Origin: Gemmatimonadota bacterium
Lineage (GTDB): Bacteria; Gemmatimonadota; Gemmatimonadetes; Gemmatimonadales; GWC2-71-9
NCBI GenBank assembly: GCA_003222235.1
Contig: QHVD01000216.1
Span: forward strand, 1-5,034
DNA: 5,034 nucleotides
Direction: 5' to 3'
In this document: positions 1-5,034 of the stretch, in pieces
How positions within the stretch are numbered: position 1 is the first letter of the stretch
Layout of the letters: each line of letters starts with the position of its first letter
Notes under the pieces: generated by a model
The model's database searches: none
Seen by the model: the letters and a program-made list of their open reading frames with translations, nothing else
Told to the model about the DNA's origin: nothing
Position numbers and translations under genes: made by a program

Positions 1-297
1 ATGGAAGTGCACGCGGAGAACTCCAGCGTGAAGCCCGCGTCCGTGGACATCGGCTTCACCTTCCAGACGCAGCAGGCGGACAACCAGATCCTCGTGAGCG
101 ACGGCGAAACGGCCGTCATCGGCGGCCTGACGGTGACCTCGGTCGCGATCACCAAGTCCGGCATCCCGTTCCTCGTGGATCTGCCGATCATTGGTAAGCT
201 GTTCGGGTTCACGTCTCAGCAGGAGACGCGGCGCGATCTGCTGATCCTGATCACGCCCCACATCATCGACGACCTGGTGGCGCCCACCGGGAAGTAA
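1..297 (+). CDS. pilQ: Secretin C-terminal fragment (type IV pilus PilQ-like), 5' truncated by window edge
   Basis: Last 98 residues of an outer-membrane secretin, the multimeric gated channel through which type IV pili or type II substrates pass. Seen: the typical end of the secretin domain, with VSDGETAVIGGL (residues 32-43), then a Pro/Gly-rich stretch IPFLVDLPIIGKLFGF (55-70) and the closing strand RRDLLILITPHIID (77-90). These match the secretin signature block in which P-x-L-x(3)-P-x(2)-G-x-LF precedes the last beta strands. The ATG at base 1 is probably an internal Met, because a whole secretin is several hundred residues and its N-domains and most of the barrel lie upstream. PilQ is preferred over GspD because shikimate-pathway genes follow, as in pilMNOPQ-aroK loci; the fragment alone cannot separate the two. 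Family confidence is high, the exact subfamily moderate. The TAA stop at 295-297 is 16 bases before the next gene. Confidence 0.88.
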   Translation: MEVHAENSSVKPASVDIGFTFQTQQADNQILVSDGETAVIGGLTVTSVAITKSGIPFLVDLPIIGKLFGFTSQQETRRDLLILITPHIIDDLVAPTGK

Positions 298-300
298 GCC

Positions 301-305
301 GGGAG
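301..305 (+). promoter_or_regulatory. Ribosome binding site of the lipoprotein gene
   Basis: GGGAG lies 8 bases before the ATG at 314. It supports that start and falls in the 16-base gap after the secretin stop. There is no room for an independent promoter in the gap, so co-transcription with the secretin is likely. Confidence 0.6.
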
Positions 306-313
306 CGTTTTAT

Positions 314-2857
314 ATGCGGCAGGGACGCGGGACTCGCGTACTGTCGGGGCTTGGCGTGCTTGCGGCCGCGGTCTGGGCGTGCGAGACGTCCAAGACCCCG
401 ACCACCATCCAGCGGGACACCACGGCGCCGACGTTCCGGTTCACGGCGCCGCCCAAGTTTCCCGTCGACACGCAACCCATCGGCGGCGGGCTGCAGTTCA
501 GCTACACCGCCACCGACAATCTCACCGTGGACTCGGTGCTGCTGACGTTCAGCGGCGGCTTCGTCGCGACGATCGACACCGGCTTCGCCGGCACGGCGAC
601 GAGCCTCACGGGGAGTGCGCGCGTGGACTCGACCAGGCTCAGTGGGTCGGGCGGCAACGTCACCATCATCGGCCGCTCCAAAGACGGTGCGGGGAACGTG
701 TCGAAGCCCGACACCATCACGATCTTCCTCTTGAACCTCCAGGCACTGTCGGTCACGCTGACCGCGCCGACGCCGGGCACCGTCGCCTCCACGGGCAAGT
801 TCATCCCGATCGGCGCCACGGCGATCCAGAACTCGGGCGGCGTGAGGCGCGTCGGCTGGCTCCTGACCGCGGTTTCGCCGACGGGTGCGAATCAGGTCGC
901 GAGCCAGGGAGACTCGAGCGTCGTGCTCGTAGCGCCGTTCCCGAAGACGCTCTCCCTCCCGCCTGATTCGTTGCAGGTGATCGGGGCCACCGGGACGTTC
1001 ACGCTCGAGGCGTTCGCCGTGGACTCGGCGAACCGGCGCGCTCTCAGCGCTCCCGTCACGGTCACCATCCTCTCTCCCCTGAACGACACCACGCCGCCGA
1101 TCGTCGGGGTCCAGATGGGGACCCGGGTCGAGAAGACCGACCCGGTGATCGTCAGCGCCACCGACCCGAGCGGCATCGCCGACGTCGGCGTCATCATCTT
1201 CCGCGACACGCTGAACGGGACCGTCCTGGACACGACCCGGGTCAGCCTGTCGGGAAGGAAGACGGGCGTGTCCGACACGTTCCCGCTCGGCCTCACGATC
1301 CCCGACGACTCCCTGCCGGTGCGGATCGTGGTCCAGGGGTTCGCCTGCGACTCGTCCTCGCGCCACAACTGCGGCACCTCCGGCGCCGTGGACACGGCGC
1401 TGGTGGTGGCGGGGCGGACGTCGCCGCTTCCCCTGGGCGGCACCATCGCCGACGCGATCTACAACACCAACCGGCGCGAGCTCTACCTCACCAACCCGAC
1501 GCTCGGCCGGGTGGACGTCTACAATCTCGCGACCGGCAGTTTCGTCCCGAGCGGCATCCTGACCGGCGGGCCGCAGCCCTGGGGTATCGCGCTCTGGCCG
1601 AAGGACACCCTGGGAGGCTATGACAACAACAAGGTCGTCGTGGCGAACTCCGGCGGCACCGAGCTCTCGGTCCTGGACGCAAGCTCGCGGCTCCTGCTGT
1701 GGCGCCAGGACCTGCCCAACTTCCTCATCGAGAAGTACAGCGTGATCAACACGGGTGGCGTCTACCGCCCCCAGATCACCGTCTACGACGTCTCGGACCG
1801 GCCGCAGTACGTGGCGACGGTGTGCCGGGTCACGACCGGGACGTCGACCTGCCACGCGGATTCCATCTTTGCCATCTACTCGACCACGCCGACCGTGAGC
1901 AGCAGTTCCCCGTTCAACGGGAGGGCCACGCTGCGCATGGAGCGGCTGGTCAATCCGGGGAGCCCCCCCGACACATCCAAGCTGTTCGGCCACTTGTTCT
2001 GGGAGGTCTGGAGCTCCGGACAGAATGTCGCCGGCGACACGTTGCGGGTCGAGCTGGTGCGTGGGTTGCCATACAATCAGTACCAGATCGTGCTCACAGC
2101 GTGCGCCTTCCGCACGGTCAATATCGCTAGCTTCGGGCTGGGCGATCAGACGTTCGTGCGCAACTCGGGCGACTTCACCCACGCGTTCATCGGCGAGGGG
2201 GGCCACATCACGACGCAGTTCGCGCGCGTGTTCAACTATTCGGCGAAGCAGCCCCTGATCGCCGGCGATGGCACCAATCTGAGTTGCGAGCCGGTCTCCG
2301 GGTACCCGGAGAGCGGGCGGTTCGATCGCGATTTCGGCGCCTCGCCGGGCGCGCTGGTCAGCGATTTCATCAGCAACACGGGGATTCACGTGCTGTCGGT
2401 CGCGACGAACTTCAACGGCATCACGAACCTGGTGCGCGCCGACTCGATCTACTACCTCGACGAGGGCCTGCGACTCAAAGGCACCTCGGCGGTCGGATCG
2501 AGCACGCCCGGCATGGACATGAACTACAAGCACAACTTCGCGCCCAGTGGCTCGTGCAACCCGACCTGCGGCGGAACGGCGAACACGGCCAACCGCATGG
2601 TGTTCGCCGCGTCGCCGGACACGAGCATCCTGGCGTTCGACACCTACTTCTTCAACCAGCAGAAGGCGATCCAGATCCGCGATCCGATCGTCGGGCCGCT
2701 GCGCGTGGCGCTGGACACGGCGACCAACACCCAGTATGTGTTCGCGATCACCTCGCGCGGGCTCGCAGTCGTGACGCTGCCGAGCATCCCGAACATCAAC
2801 CCGCAGGCGCCGCCGTTCCGGACGCGGGTGTCGGGTGCCGGTCGGCGGCGTCGGTGA
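314..2857 (+). CDS. Predicted lipoprotein with Ig-like modules and a beta-propeller-like C-terminal half
   Basis: An 847-residue exported protein of unknown function. Seen: an N-terminus with Arg at 2, 5 and 8, a hydrophobic core (about 9-22) and Cys23 in the context AAAVWAC, a plausible though imperfect lipobox (Trp at -2). Three Ig/cadherin-like beta modules follow: about 36-140 (opens DTTAPTFRF; contains DGAGNVS), about 148-255 (opens LTAPTPGTV) and about 257-367 (opens NDTTPPIVGVQ). These resemble bacterial Ig-like domains that begin with D-T-T-x-P. From about 375 onward there are propeller-like strands: ADAIYNTNRRELYLTN then GRVDVYNLATG resembles a YncE/YVTN-type blade, and a last blade-like segment is near 795-824 (VALDTATNTQYVFAIT). 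Several paired cysteines (FACDSSSRHNC, GSCNPTC) would suit disulfides outside the cytoplasm. The tail ends in four arginines. It lies 16 bases after the secretin stop, so it is probably the last gene of the pilus transcript; a role in adhesion or pilus/envelope assembly is speculation. No catalytic motif was recognised. Start supported by GGGAG. Confidence 0.85.
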   Translation: MRQGRGTRVLSGLGVLAAAVWACETSKTPTTIQRDTTAPTFRFTAPPKFPVDTQPIGGGLQFSYTATDNLTVDSVLLTFSGGFVATIDTGFAGTATSLTGSARVDSTRLSGSGGNVTIIGRSKDGAGNVSKPDTITIFLLNLQALSVTLTAPTPGTVASTGKFIPIGATAIQNSGGVRRVGWLLTAVSPTGANQVASQGDSSVVLVAPFPKTLSLPPDSLQVIGATGTFTLEAFAVDSANRRALSAPVTVTILSPLNDTTPPIVGVQMGTRVEKTDPVIVSATDPSGIADVGVIIFRDTLNGTVLDTTRVSLSGRKTGVSDTFPLGLTIPDDSLPVRIVVQGFACDSSSRHNCGTSGAVDTALVVAGRTSPLPLGGTIADAIYNTNRRELYLTNPTLGRVDVYNLATGSFVPSGILTGGPQPWGIALWPKDTLGGYDNNKVVVANSGGTELSVLDASSRLLLWRQDLPNFLIEKYSVINTGGVYRPQITVYDVSDRPQYVATVCRVTTGTSTCHADSIFAIYSTTPTVSSSSPFNGRATLRMERLVNPGSPPDTSKLFGHLFWEVWSSGQNVAGDTLRVELVRGLPYNQYQIVLTACAFRTVNIASFGLGDQTFVRNSGDFTHAFIGEGGHITTQFARVFNYSAKQPLIAGDGTNLSCEPVSGYPESGRFDRDFGASPGALVSDFISNTGIHVLSVATNFNGITNLVRADSIYYLDEGLRLKGTSAVGSSTPGMDMNYKHNFAPSGSCNPTCGGTANTANRMVFAASPDTSILAFDTYFFNQQKAIQIRDPIVGPLRVALDTATNTQYVFAITSRGLAVVTLPSIPNINPQAPPFRTRVSGAGRRRR

Positions 2858-2867
2858 AAGGGGCGCT

Positions 2868-2895
2868 GTAGGGGCGCAGCATGCTGCGCCCCTAC
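2868..2895. repeat. Perfect 28-bp palindrome, copy 1 (intergenic)
   Basis: The half-site GTAGGGGCGCAGCA is followed immediately by its exact reverse complement, so all 28 bases are self-complementary. As RNA it could form a 12-bp stem with a CATG tetraloop. It starts 11 bases after the lipoprotein stop. An identical copy lies at 3541-3568 inside aroC, and flanking bases do not match between copies, so the repeated unit is exactly the 28-bp palindrome. No U-tract follows (the next bases are TTAGC), so it is not a classical terminator. It is best read as a dispersed REP-like palindromic element; family identity is unknown. Confidence 0.9.
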
Positions 2896-2914
2896 TTAGC
2901 AGACGATGCCAAGC

Positions 2915-2930
2915 CGCGGCTTCAGCCGCG
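2915..2930. repeat. Short hairpin repeat, copy A
   Basis: CGCGGCTTCAGCCGCG is an interrupted palindrome with a 7-bp stem around TC (realistically 6 bp with a TTCA loop). Its 15-base core GCGGCTTCAGCCGCG recurs exactly at 2996-3010 in the same intergenic region, 80 bases downstream. It may be a second small dispersed repeat, or part of a composite element with the 28-bp palindrome 20 bases upstream. Confidence 0.7.
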
Positions 2931-2950
2931 CGACCGCGCCGCACAGCACC

Positions 2951-2985
2951 CGAGCCCGACTCTCGTCGGGCTCGCGTGTTATTAT
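2951..2985 (+). terminator. Probable intrinsic terminator between the lipoprotein gene and aroC
   Basis: Bases 2951-2960 (CGAGCCCGAC) pair perfectly with 2965-2974 (GTCGGGCTCG), giving a 10-bp GC-rich stem and a TCTC loop. The next 11 bases (CGTGTTATTAT) hold six T residues, a broken and therefore weak U-tract. This would end the transcript from the secretin/lipoprotein genes. The stem is certain from sequence; terminator function is inferred. Alternatives are an RNA-stability hairpin or another repeat element. Confidence 0.55.
2980..2985 (+). promoter_or_regulatory. Possible -10 box for aroC-aroK
   Basis: TATTAT matches the sigma-70 -10 consensus at five of six positions and lies in one of the few AT-rich spots of the window, 39 bases before the aroC start. 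The best -35 candidate, CCGACT at 2956-2961 with an 18-base spacer, matches only three of six positions and lies inside the terminator-like stem. A promoter is expected here if that hairpin really terminates upstream transcription, but the sequence evidence is weak. Confidence 0.25.
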
Positions 2986-2995
2986 CGATGGGTTG

Positions 2996-3010
2996 GCGGC
3001 TTCAGCCGCG
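2996..3010. repeat. Short hairpin repeat, copy B
   Basis: GCGGCTTCAGCCGCG is identical to the core of copy A at 2916-2930. It can form a 6-bp stem around TC. It ends two bases before the G-rich Shine-Dalgarno of aroC, so a folded hairpin here could affect ribosome access; that effect is inference. Confidence 0.65.
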
Positions 3011-3012
3011 AC

Positions 3013-3021
3013 GGGGGTGAG
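3013..3021 (+). promoter_or_regulatory. Ribosome binding site fixing the aroC GTG start
   Basis: GGGGGTGAG differs by one base from the anti-Shine-Dalgarno complement GGAGGTGA across its first eight bases. The G5 run ends 7 bases before the GTG at 3025. It decides the start against the longer in-frame opening that begins at 2881 inside the palindrome. Confidence 0.65.
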
Positions 3022-3024
3022 TTC

Positions 3025-4242
3025 GTGACGTTCCGGTTCACGACGGCGGGCGAGTCGCACGGGCGCGGCCTGGTGGGGGTCCTCGAGGGGATTCCCGCGG
3101 GGCTTCCCGTGTCGGCCGACCGGATCGACGCCGAGTTGCACCGGCGCATGGGTGGCTACGGCCGAGGCGCGCGCATGAAGATCGAGGCCGACCGGATCGA
3201 ATGGCTCTCGGGGCTGCGAGCGGGCGAGACGCTGGGCTCGCCCATCGCCATGCTCGTCTGGAACCGCGACTGGGAGCACTGGCGGGACGTGATGGCGCCC
3301 GAGGCCGATCCCCCCGGCGCCGAGCGGCGGCGTCAGGTGACCCGGCCCCGCCCCGGCCACGCCGACCTGGCCGGCGCCCTGAAGTACGACCGGCGCGACG
3401 CCCGCGACATTCTGGAGCGGGCGAGCGCGCGCGAGACGGTGGCGCGGGTCGCCTGTGGCGCCATCTGCAAACTCCTGCTCGAGCAGTTCGGCATCGAGAT
3501 CGGGTCGCACGTCGTCGAGCTGGGAGGAGTGACCGCCCGCGTAGGGGCGCAGCATGCTGCGCCCCTACCGGTAGCCCTGAACCGATACGCCGACCAAAGC
3601 CCCGTGCGCTGCTTCGACCCCGAGGCCGAGCGTGAAATGATCGCGCGGATCGACGCCGCGAAGGCGGCCGGTGACACGCTCGGCGGGGTGGTGGAGGTCG
3701 TCGCGGCGGGGGTCCCGGTGGGCCTGGGCTCGCACGTCTCCTGGGACCGGAAGTTGGACGGGCGCCTCGCCCAGGCGCTGATGTCGATCCCGGCGGTGAA
3801 GGGGGTGGAGCTGGGCCTCGGGTTCGAGGCGGCGCGCCGCAAGGGCTCGGAGGTGCACGACGAGATCATGCCCGGATTCGCGCGCGCCACGAACCGCGCC
3901 GGGGGCACCGAGGGCGGGATGACGACGGGCGAGCCCCTGGTGCTGCACGTCGCCATGAAGCCGATCTCCACCTTGATGTCCCCGCTCCGCACCGTGGATC
4001 TCGCGAGCGGCGCTCCGGCGCAGGCGCAGTCCGAGCGCTCGGACGTGACCGCCGTGCCGGCGATGGGCGTCATCGCCGAGGCGATGATCGCCCTGATGCT
4101 CGTGCAGGCGATGCTCGAGAAGTTCGGCGGCGACTCGCTCGGAGAGATGAAGCGAAACTTCCAGGGGTACCTCGCTCAGGTAGGCGCGCGCATTCCGAAA
4201 GGGGCCGCGGGGGCCGCTGGCGCCGCGGGGGCCGCCTCGTGA
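3025..4242 (+). CDS. aroC: Chorismate synthase
   Basis: A 405-residue chorismate synthase, which converts 5-enolpyruvylshikimate-3-phosphate to chorismate with reduced FMN, the last step of the shikimate pathway, in the cytoplasm. Seen: N-terminal signature FRFTTAGESHGRGL with His12; RPRPGHADLAGALKY with His112; ERASARETVARVACGA (second signature); THE block GDTLGGVVEVVAAGVPVGLGS; TNRAGGTEGGMTTGEP; and SERSDVTAVPAMGV with Asp340. His12, His112 and Asp340 appear to match the family's conserved catalytic or FMN-contacting residues. Length is normal for the long bacterial form. Start: GTG at 3025, because the family begins at about M-x-F-R-F and GGGGGTGAG precedes it. Oddities: residues 173-182 (VGAQHAAPLP) are encoded by a 28-bp palindromic repeat, placed in what appears to be a variable loop between SHVVELGG and SPVRCFD; and the tail is a (GAA)4S repeat from a 9-bp tandem repeat. 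The reading frame is intact, so a working enzyme is expected. The stop overlaps the aroK start. Confidence 0.97.
   Translation: MTFRFTTAGESHGRGLVGVLEGIPAGLPVSADRIDAELHRRMGGYGRGARMKIEADRIEWLSGLRAGETLGSPIAMLVWNRDWEHWRDVMAPEADPPGAERRRQVTRPRPGHADLAGALKYDRRDARDILERASARETVARVACGAICKLLLEQFGIEIGSHVVELGGVTARVGAQHAAPLPVALNRYADQSPVRCFDPEAEREMIARIDAAKAAGDTLGGVVEVVAAGVPVGLGSHVSWDRKLDGRLAQALMSIPAVKGVELGLGFEAARRKGSEVHDEIMPGFARATNRAGGTEGGMTTGEPLVLHVAMKPISTLMSPLRTVDLASGAPAQAQSERSDVTAVPAMGVIAEAMIALMLVQAMLEKFGGDSLGEMKRNFQGYLAQVGARIPKGAAGAAGAAGAAS
3541..3568. repeat. Perfect 28-bp palindrome, copy 2, inside aroC
   Basis: Identical at all 28 positions to the intergenic copy at 2868-2895 (half-site GTAGGGGCGCAGCA). 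Read in the aroC frame it gives V-G-A-Q-H-A-A-P-L plus the first base of a Pro codon (residues 173-182) without a stop. Bases 3565-3574 form a further 10-bp palindrome CTACCGGTAG overlapping its right end. I see no clear target-site duplication. It resembles palindromic elements that insert in frame into genes, such as Rickettsia palindromic elements, but no relation to them is claimed. Confidence 0.9.
4201..4236 (+). repeat. Four tandem 9-bp units at the 3' end of aroC
   Basis: The unit GGGGCCGCN occurs four times (third unit varies: GGCGCCGCG), encoding Gly-Ala-Ala four times as the AroC tail just before the final Ser. Copy-number changes would keep the frame. The G5 run at 4227-4231, in the third and fourth units, lies 7 bases before the aroK GTG and is the best Shine-Dalgarno candidate for aroK. 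Confidence 0.85.
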
Positions 4243-4757
4243 AGCAGCACGTGGTGCTCGTCGGTCTCCCGGGGTCGGGCAAGACGACGGTCGGCCGCCT
4301 GGTAGCAGATCAGCTCCACGCCGGATTCGTAGACGTGGACGCCATCCTGGTGCGGCGCGAAGGCAGGCCGATCGACATGATCTTCGCCGAGCGTGGAGAG
4401 GGCGCATTCCGCGAGATGGAGCAGCGGGAAACGGAGGCGGCGCTCGCGAACGATCCGGCCGTCATCGCACCCGGCGGGGGCTGGGCCGCGCAGCCGGGCG
4501 TGCTCGCGGCCGCGAAACTCCGCGCATTCGTGATTTATCTCTGCTCGCGTCCCGATACCGCGGCTCAGCGCGCGGTGCCCGAAGGAACCCGGCCGCTGTT
4601 AATAGGGGAAGATCCGGTCGCGCGGATGCGCCGGCTGTTCCAGGAGCGTGAACCGTTCTATCGCGATGCGCACGCGCACGTTGTGACCGATGGCAAGGCG
4701 CCGGAGCAGGTGGCGAGTGAGGTCGCGAGGCTTGCGCAAACCAAGGGTGGATGGTAA
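4239..4757 (+). CDS. aroK: Shikimate kinase
   Basis: A 172-residue shikimate kinase, a cytoplasmic NMP-kinase-fold enzyme that transfers phosphate from ATP to shikimate (3-OH), two steps before chorismate synthase. Seen: Walker A GLPGSGKTT (9-17); the D-x-D pair Asp32/Asp34 (DVD) for Mg2+ and shikimate; Arg58 in AFREME; the shikimate-binding GGG (79-81) in APGGGW; LID arginine Arg118 in GTRPLL; and Arg137 in QEREPFYR. Spacing matches the well-studied mycobacterial AroK almost residue for residue, and the length is typical. All key residues are present. Start: GTG at 4239, overlapping the aroC stop as GTGA, which implies translational coupling; no better start exists, since the Walker A motif begins only eight residues in. 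aroK and aroL cannot be told apart by sequence, but the context with a secretin favours aroK. aroB, a frequent neighbour, does not follow directly. Confidence 0.96.
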   Translation: MKQHVVLVGLPGSGKTTVGRLVADQLHAGFVDVDAILVRREGRPIDMIFAERGEGAFREMEQRETEAALANDPAVIAPGGGWAAQPGVLAAAKLRAFVIYLCSRPDTAAQRAVPEGTRPLLIGEDPVARMRRLFQEREPFYRDAHAHVVTDGKAPEQVASEVARLAQTKGGW

Positions 4758-4782
4758 AGATGCGCTTTCGCTGTCGTTTGAC

Positions 4783-4788
4783 GAGGAG
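4783..4788 (+). promoter_or_regulatory. Ribosome binding site for the right-edge gene
   Basis: GAGGAG, the closest Shine-Dalgarno match in this window, lies 7 bases before the GTG at 4796. It decides that start over the ATG at 4792, whose frame stops after four codons. It falls in the 38-base gap after aroK, where I see no promoter or terminator, so the downstream gene is probably in the aroC-aroK operon. Confidence 0.7.
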
Positions 4789-4795
4789 TTGATGC

Positions 4796-5034
4796 GTGGG
4801 CGCTAAGAAGCGCAGCGTGGAAACTGAAACGCCGGTGCTGGCGGCCGAGCCGGTCGAGGCGAAGCCGAAGCGGCGAGCGCGCAAGCCCAGGGCGCCCACT
4901 GACCCCGGGCGCAAGGCCAAGGCGGCTACTGACCGCGGGCGCAAGCCCGGGGCCGGGCGCAAACCCGGGGCGGCGCGGAAACCCGGGGGTTCTGCTGACC
5001 TCGGGCGCAAGCCCGGGGTCCGGGCCCACGGGGC
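4796..5034 (+). CDS. N-terminal part of a basic, repeat-rich protein of unknown function, cut by window edge
   Basis: Open from GTG at 4796 to the right edge (79 codons plus two bases, no stop). The N-terminus reads MGAKKRSVETETPVLAAEPV, then a Lys/Arg/Pro-rich segment (AKPKRRARKPRAP, 22-34), then repeats: TDPGRKAKAA (35-44), TDRGRKPGA (45-53), GRKPGA (54-59), ARKPGG (60-65) and ADLGRKPGV (67-75). No signal peptide or membrane segment is visible, and the composition predicts disorder and strong positive charge. RGRKP and GRKPG resemble AT-hook or histone H1-like tails, which suggests nucleic-acid binding, but the canonical GRP core is absent. It could be the basic leader of a larger DNA- or RNA-related enzyme whose folded domain lies beyond the window. 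Start supported by GAGGAG seven bases upstream. Reality of the gene is fairly likely; its identity is unknown. Confidence 0.65.
   Translation, partial: MGAKKRSVETETPVLAAEPVEAKPKRRARKPRAPTDPGRKAKAATDRGRKPGAGRKPGAARKPGGSADLGRKPGVRAHG
4898..5020 (+). repeat. Nested coding repeats (18-bp GRKPGA units and a longer TD-x-GRK unit)
   Basis: Three contiguous 18-bp units lie at 4937-4954, 4955-4972 and 4973-4990 (GGGCGCAAGCCCGGGGCC and variants; GRKPGA, GRKPGA, ARKPGG), with a fourth at 5003-5020 (GRKPGV). A higher-order unit, ACTGACCNCGGGCGCAAG, begins at 4898 and 4928 and, with G for the first A, at 4994 (spacings 30 and 66 bases). Both periods are multiples of three. This points to growth by slippage or unequal recombination under frame selection. 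Confidence 0.8.

Noticed and set aside
1..3. ATG at base 1 as a true start
   Set aside because: The 98 residues are only the end of a secretin domain; the Met is internal and the window cut there.
263..2944. Open antisense frame of 893 codons opposite the lipoprotein gene
   Set aside because: It is Arg/Asp/Val-rich with no domain, motif or signal. GC-rich codons on the + strand leave few stops on the other strand. The + strand frame has a lipobox, Ig-like motifs and a Shine-Dalgarno, so this is a shadow.
2881..3024. Longer aroC beginning at the ATG inside the palindrome
   Set aside because: The extra 48 residues (MLRPYLADDAK...) have no likeness to chorismate synthase, are encoded by repeats and the terminator-like hairpin, and the GTG at 3025 has a good Shine-Dalgarno and the family's normal N-terminus.
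3541..3568. aroC as a pseudogene disrupted by the palindrome
   Set aside because: The frame is open through the repeat, and conserved blocks on both sides are complete and in the same frame.
2868..3568. CRISPR or phage attachment-site interpretation of the repeated palindrome
   Set aside because: Only two copies, 645 bases apart, with genes between them and no spacer array; no integrase or cas gene is present.
3333..4407. Overlapping antisense open frames opposite aroC and aroK
   Set aside because: Compositional shadows of two unmistakable enzymes on the + strand; their residues reflect reversed aroC/aroK codons.
4760..4792. Ten-codon mini-ORF (MRFRCRLTRS) in the aroK downstream gap
   Set aside because: No convincing Shine-Dalgarno and no attenuation-type codon run; it overlaps the ribosome binding site of the next gene. 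Chance is the simpler reading.

Overview
This is a GC-rich bacterial window with all genes on the + strand. It holds the 3' end of a type IV pilus/type II secretion-type secretin gene (best guess pilQ), a large exported lipoprotein gene, two complete shikimate-pathway genes (aroC, aroK), and the start of a gene for a very basic, repeat-rich protein that runs off the right edge. High GC, GTG starts, G-rich Shine-Dalgarno sequences, Ig-like/propeller lipoproteins and the secretin-aroC-aroK order suggest a Gram-negative-type soil or sediment bacterium, perhaps Gemmatimonadota or a neighbouring uncultured phylum. That placement is inference only.

Layout. 1-297: secretin C-terminus. 314-2857: 847-residue predicted lipoprotein with about three Ig-like modules followed by a beta-propeller-like half, starting 16 bases after the secretin stop and so probably co-transcribed with it. 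2858-3024: a structured intergenic region with a perfect 28-bp palindrome, two copies of a 15-bp hairpin repeat, a strong terminator-like stem-loop and a possible -10 box. 3025-4242: chorismate synthase. 4239-4757: shikimate kinase, overlapping the aroC stop by four bases. 4796-5034: N-terminal part of a Lys/Arg/Pro/Ala/Gly-rich protein with GRKPGA repeats, preceded by a good ribosome binding site.

Function. AroK phosphorylates shikimate and AroC makes chorismate two steps later (the EPSP synthase step lies between), so the two overlapping genes supply the end of the pathway to aromatic amino acids, folates and quinones. The secretin and lipoprotein are envelope components. Proximity of pilus secretin and aro genes is a known arrangement (pilMNOPQ-aroK-aroB in pseudomonads).

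The most notable signal is the 28-bp perfect palindrome at 2868-2895, which recurs base for base at 3541-3568 inside aroC. There it is translated in frame as about ten extra residues (VGAQHAAPLP) between conserved blocks of an otherwise intact enzyme. It looks like a dispersed palindromic (REP/RPE-like) element tolerated inside an essential gene. I see no CRISPR array, RNA gene, transposase or defence system here.
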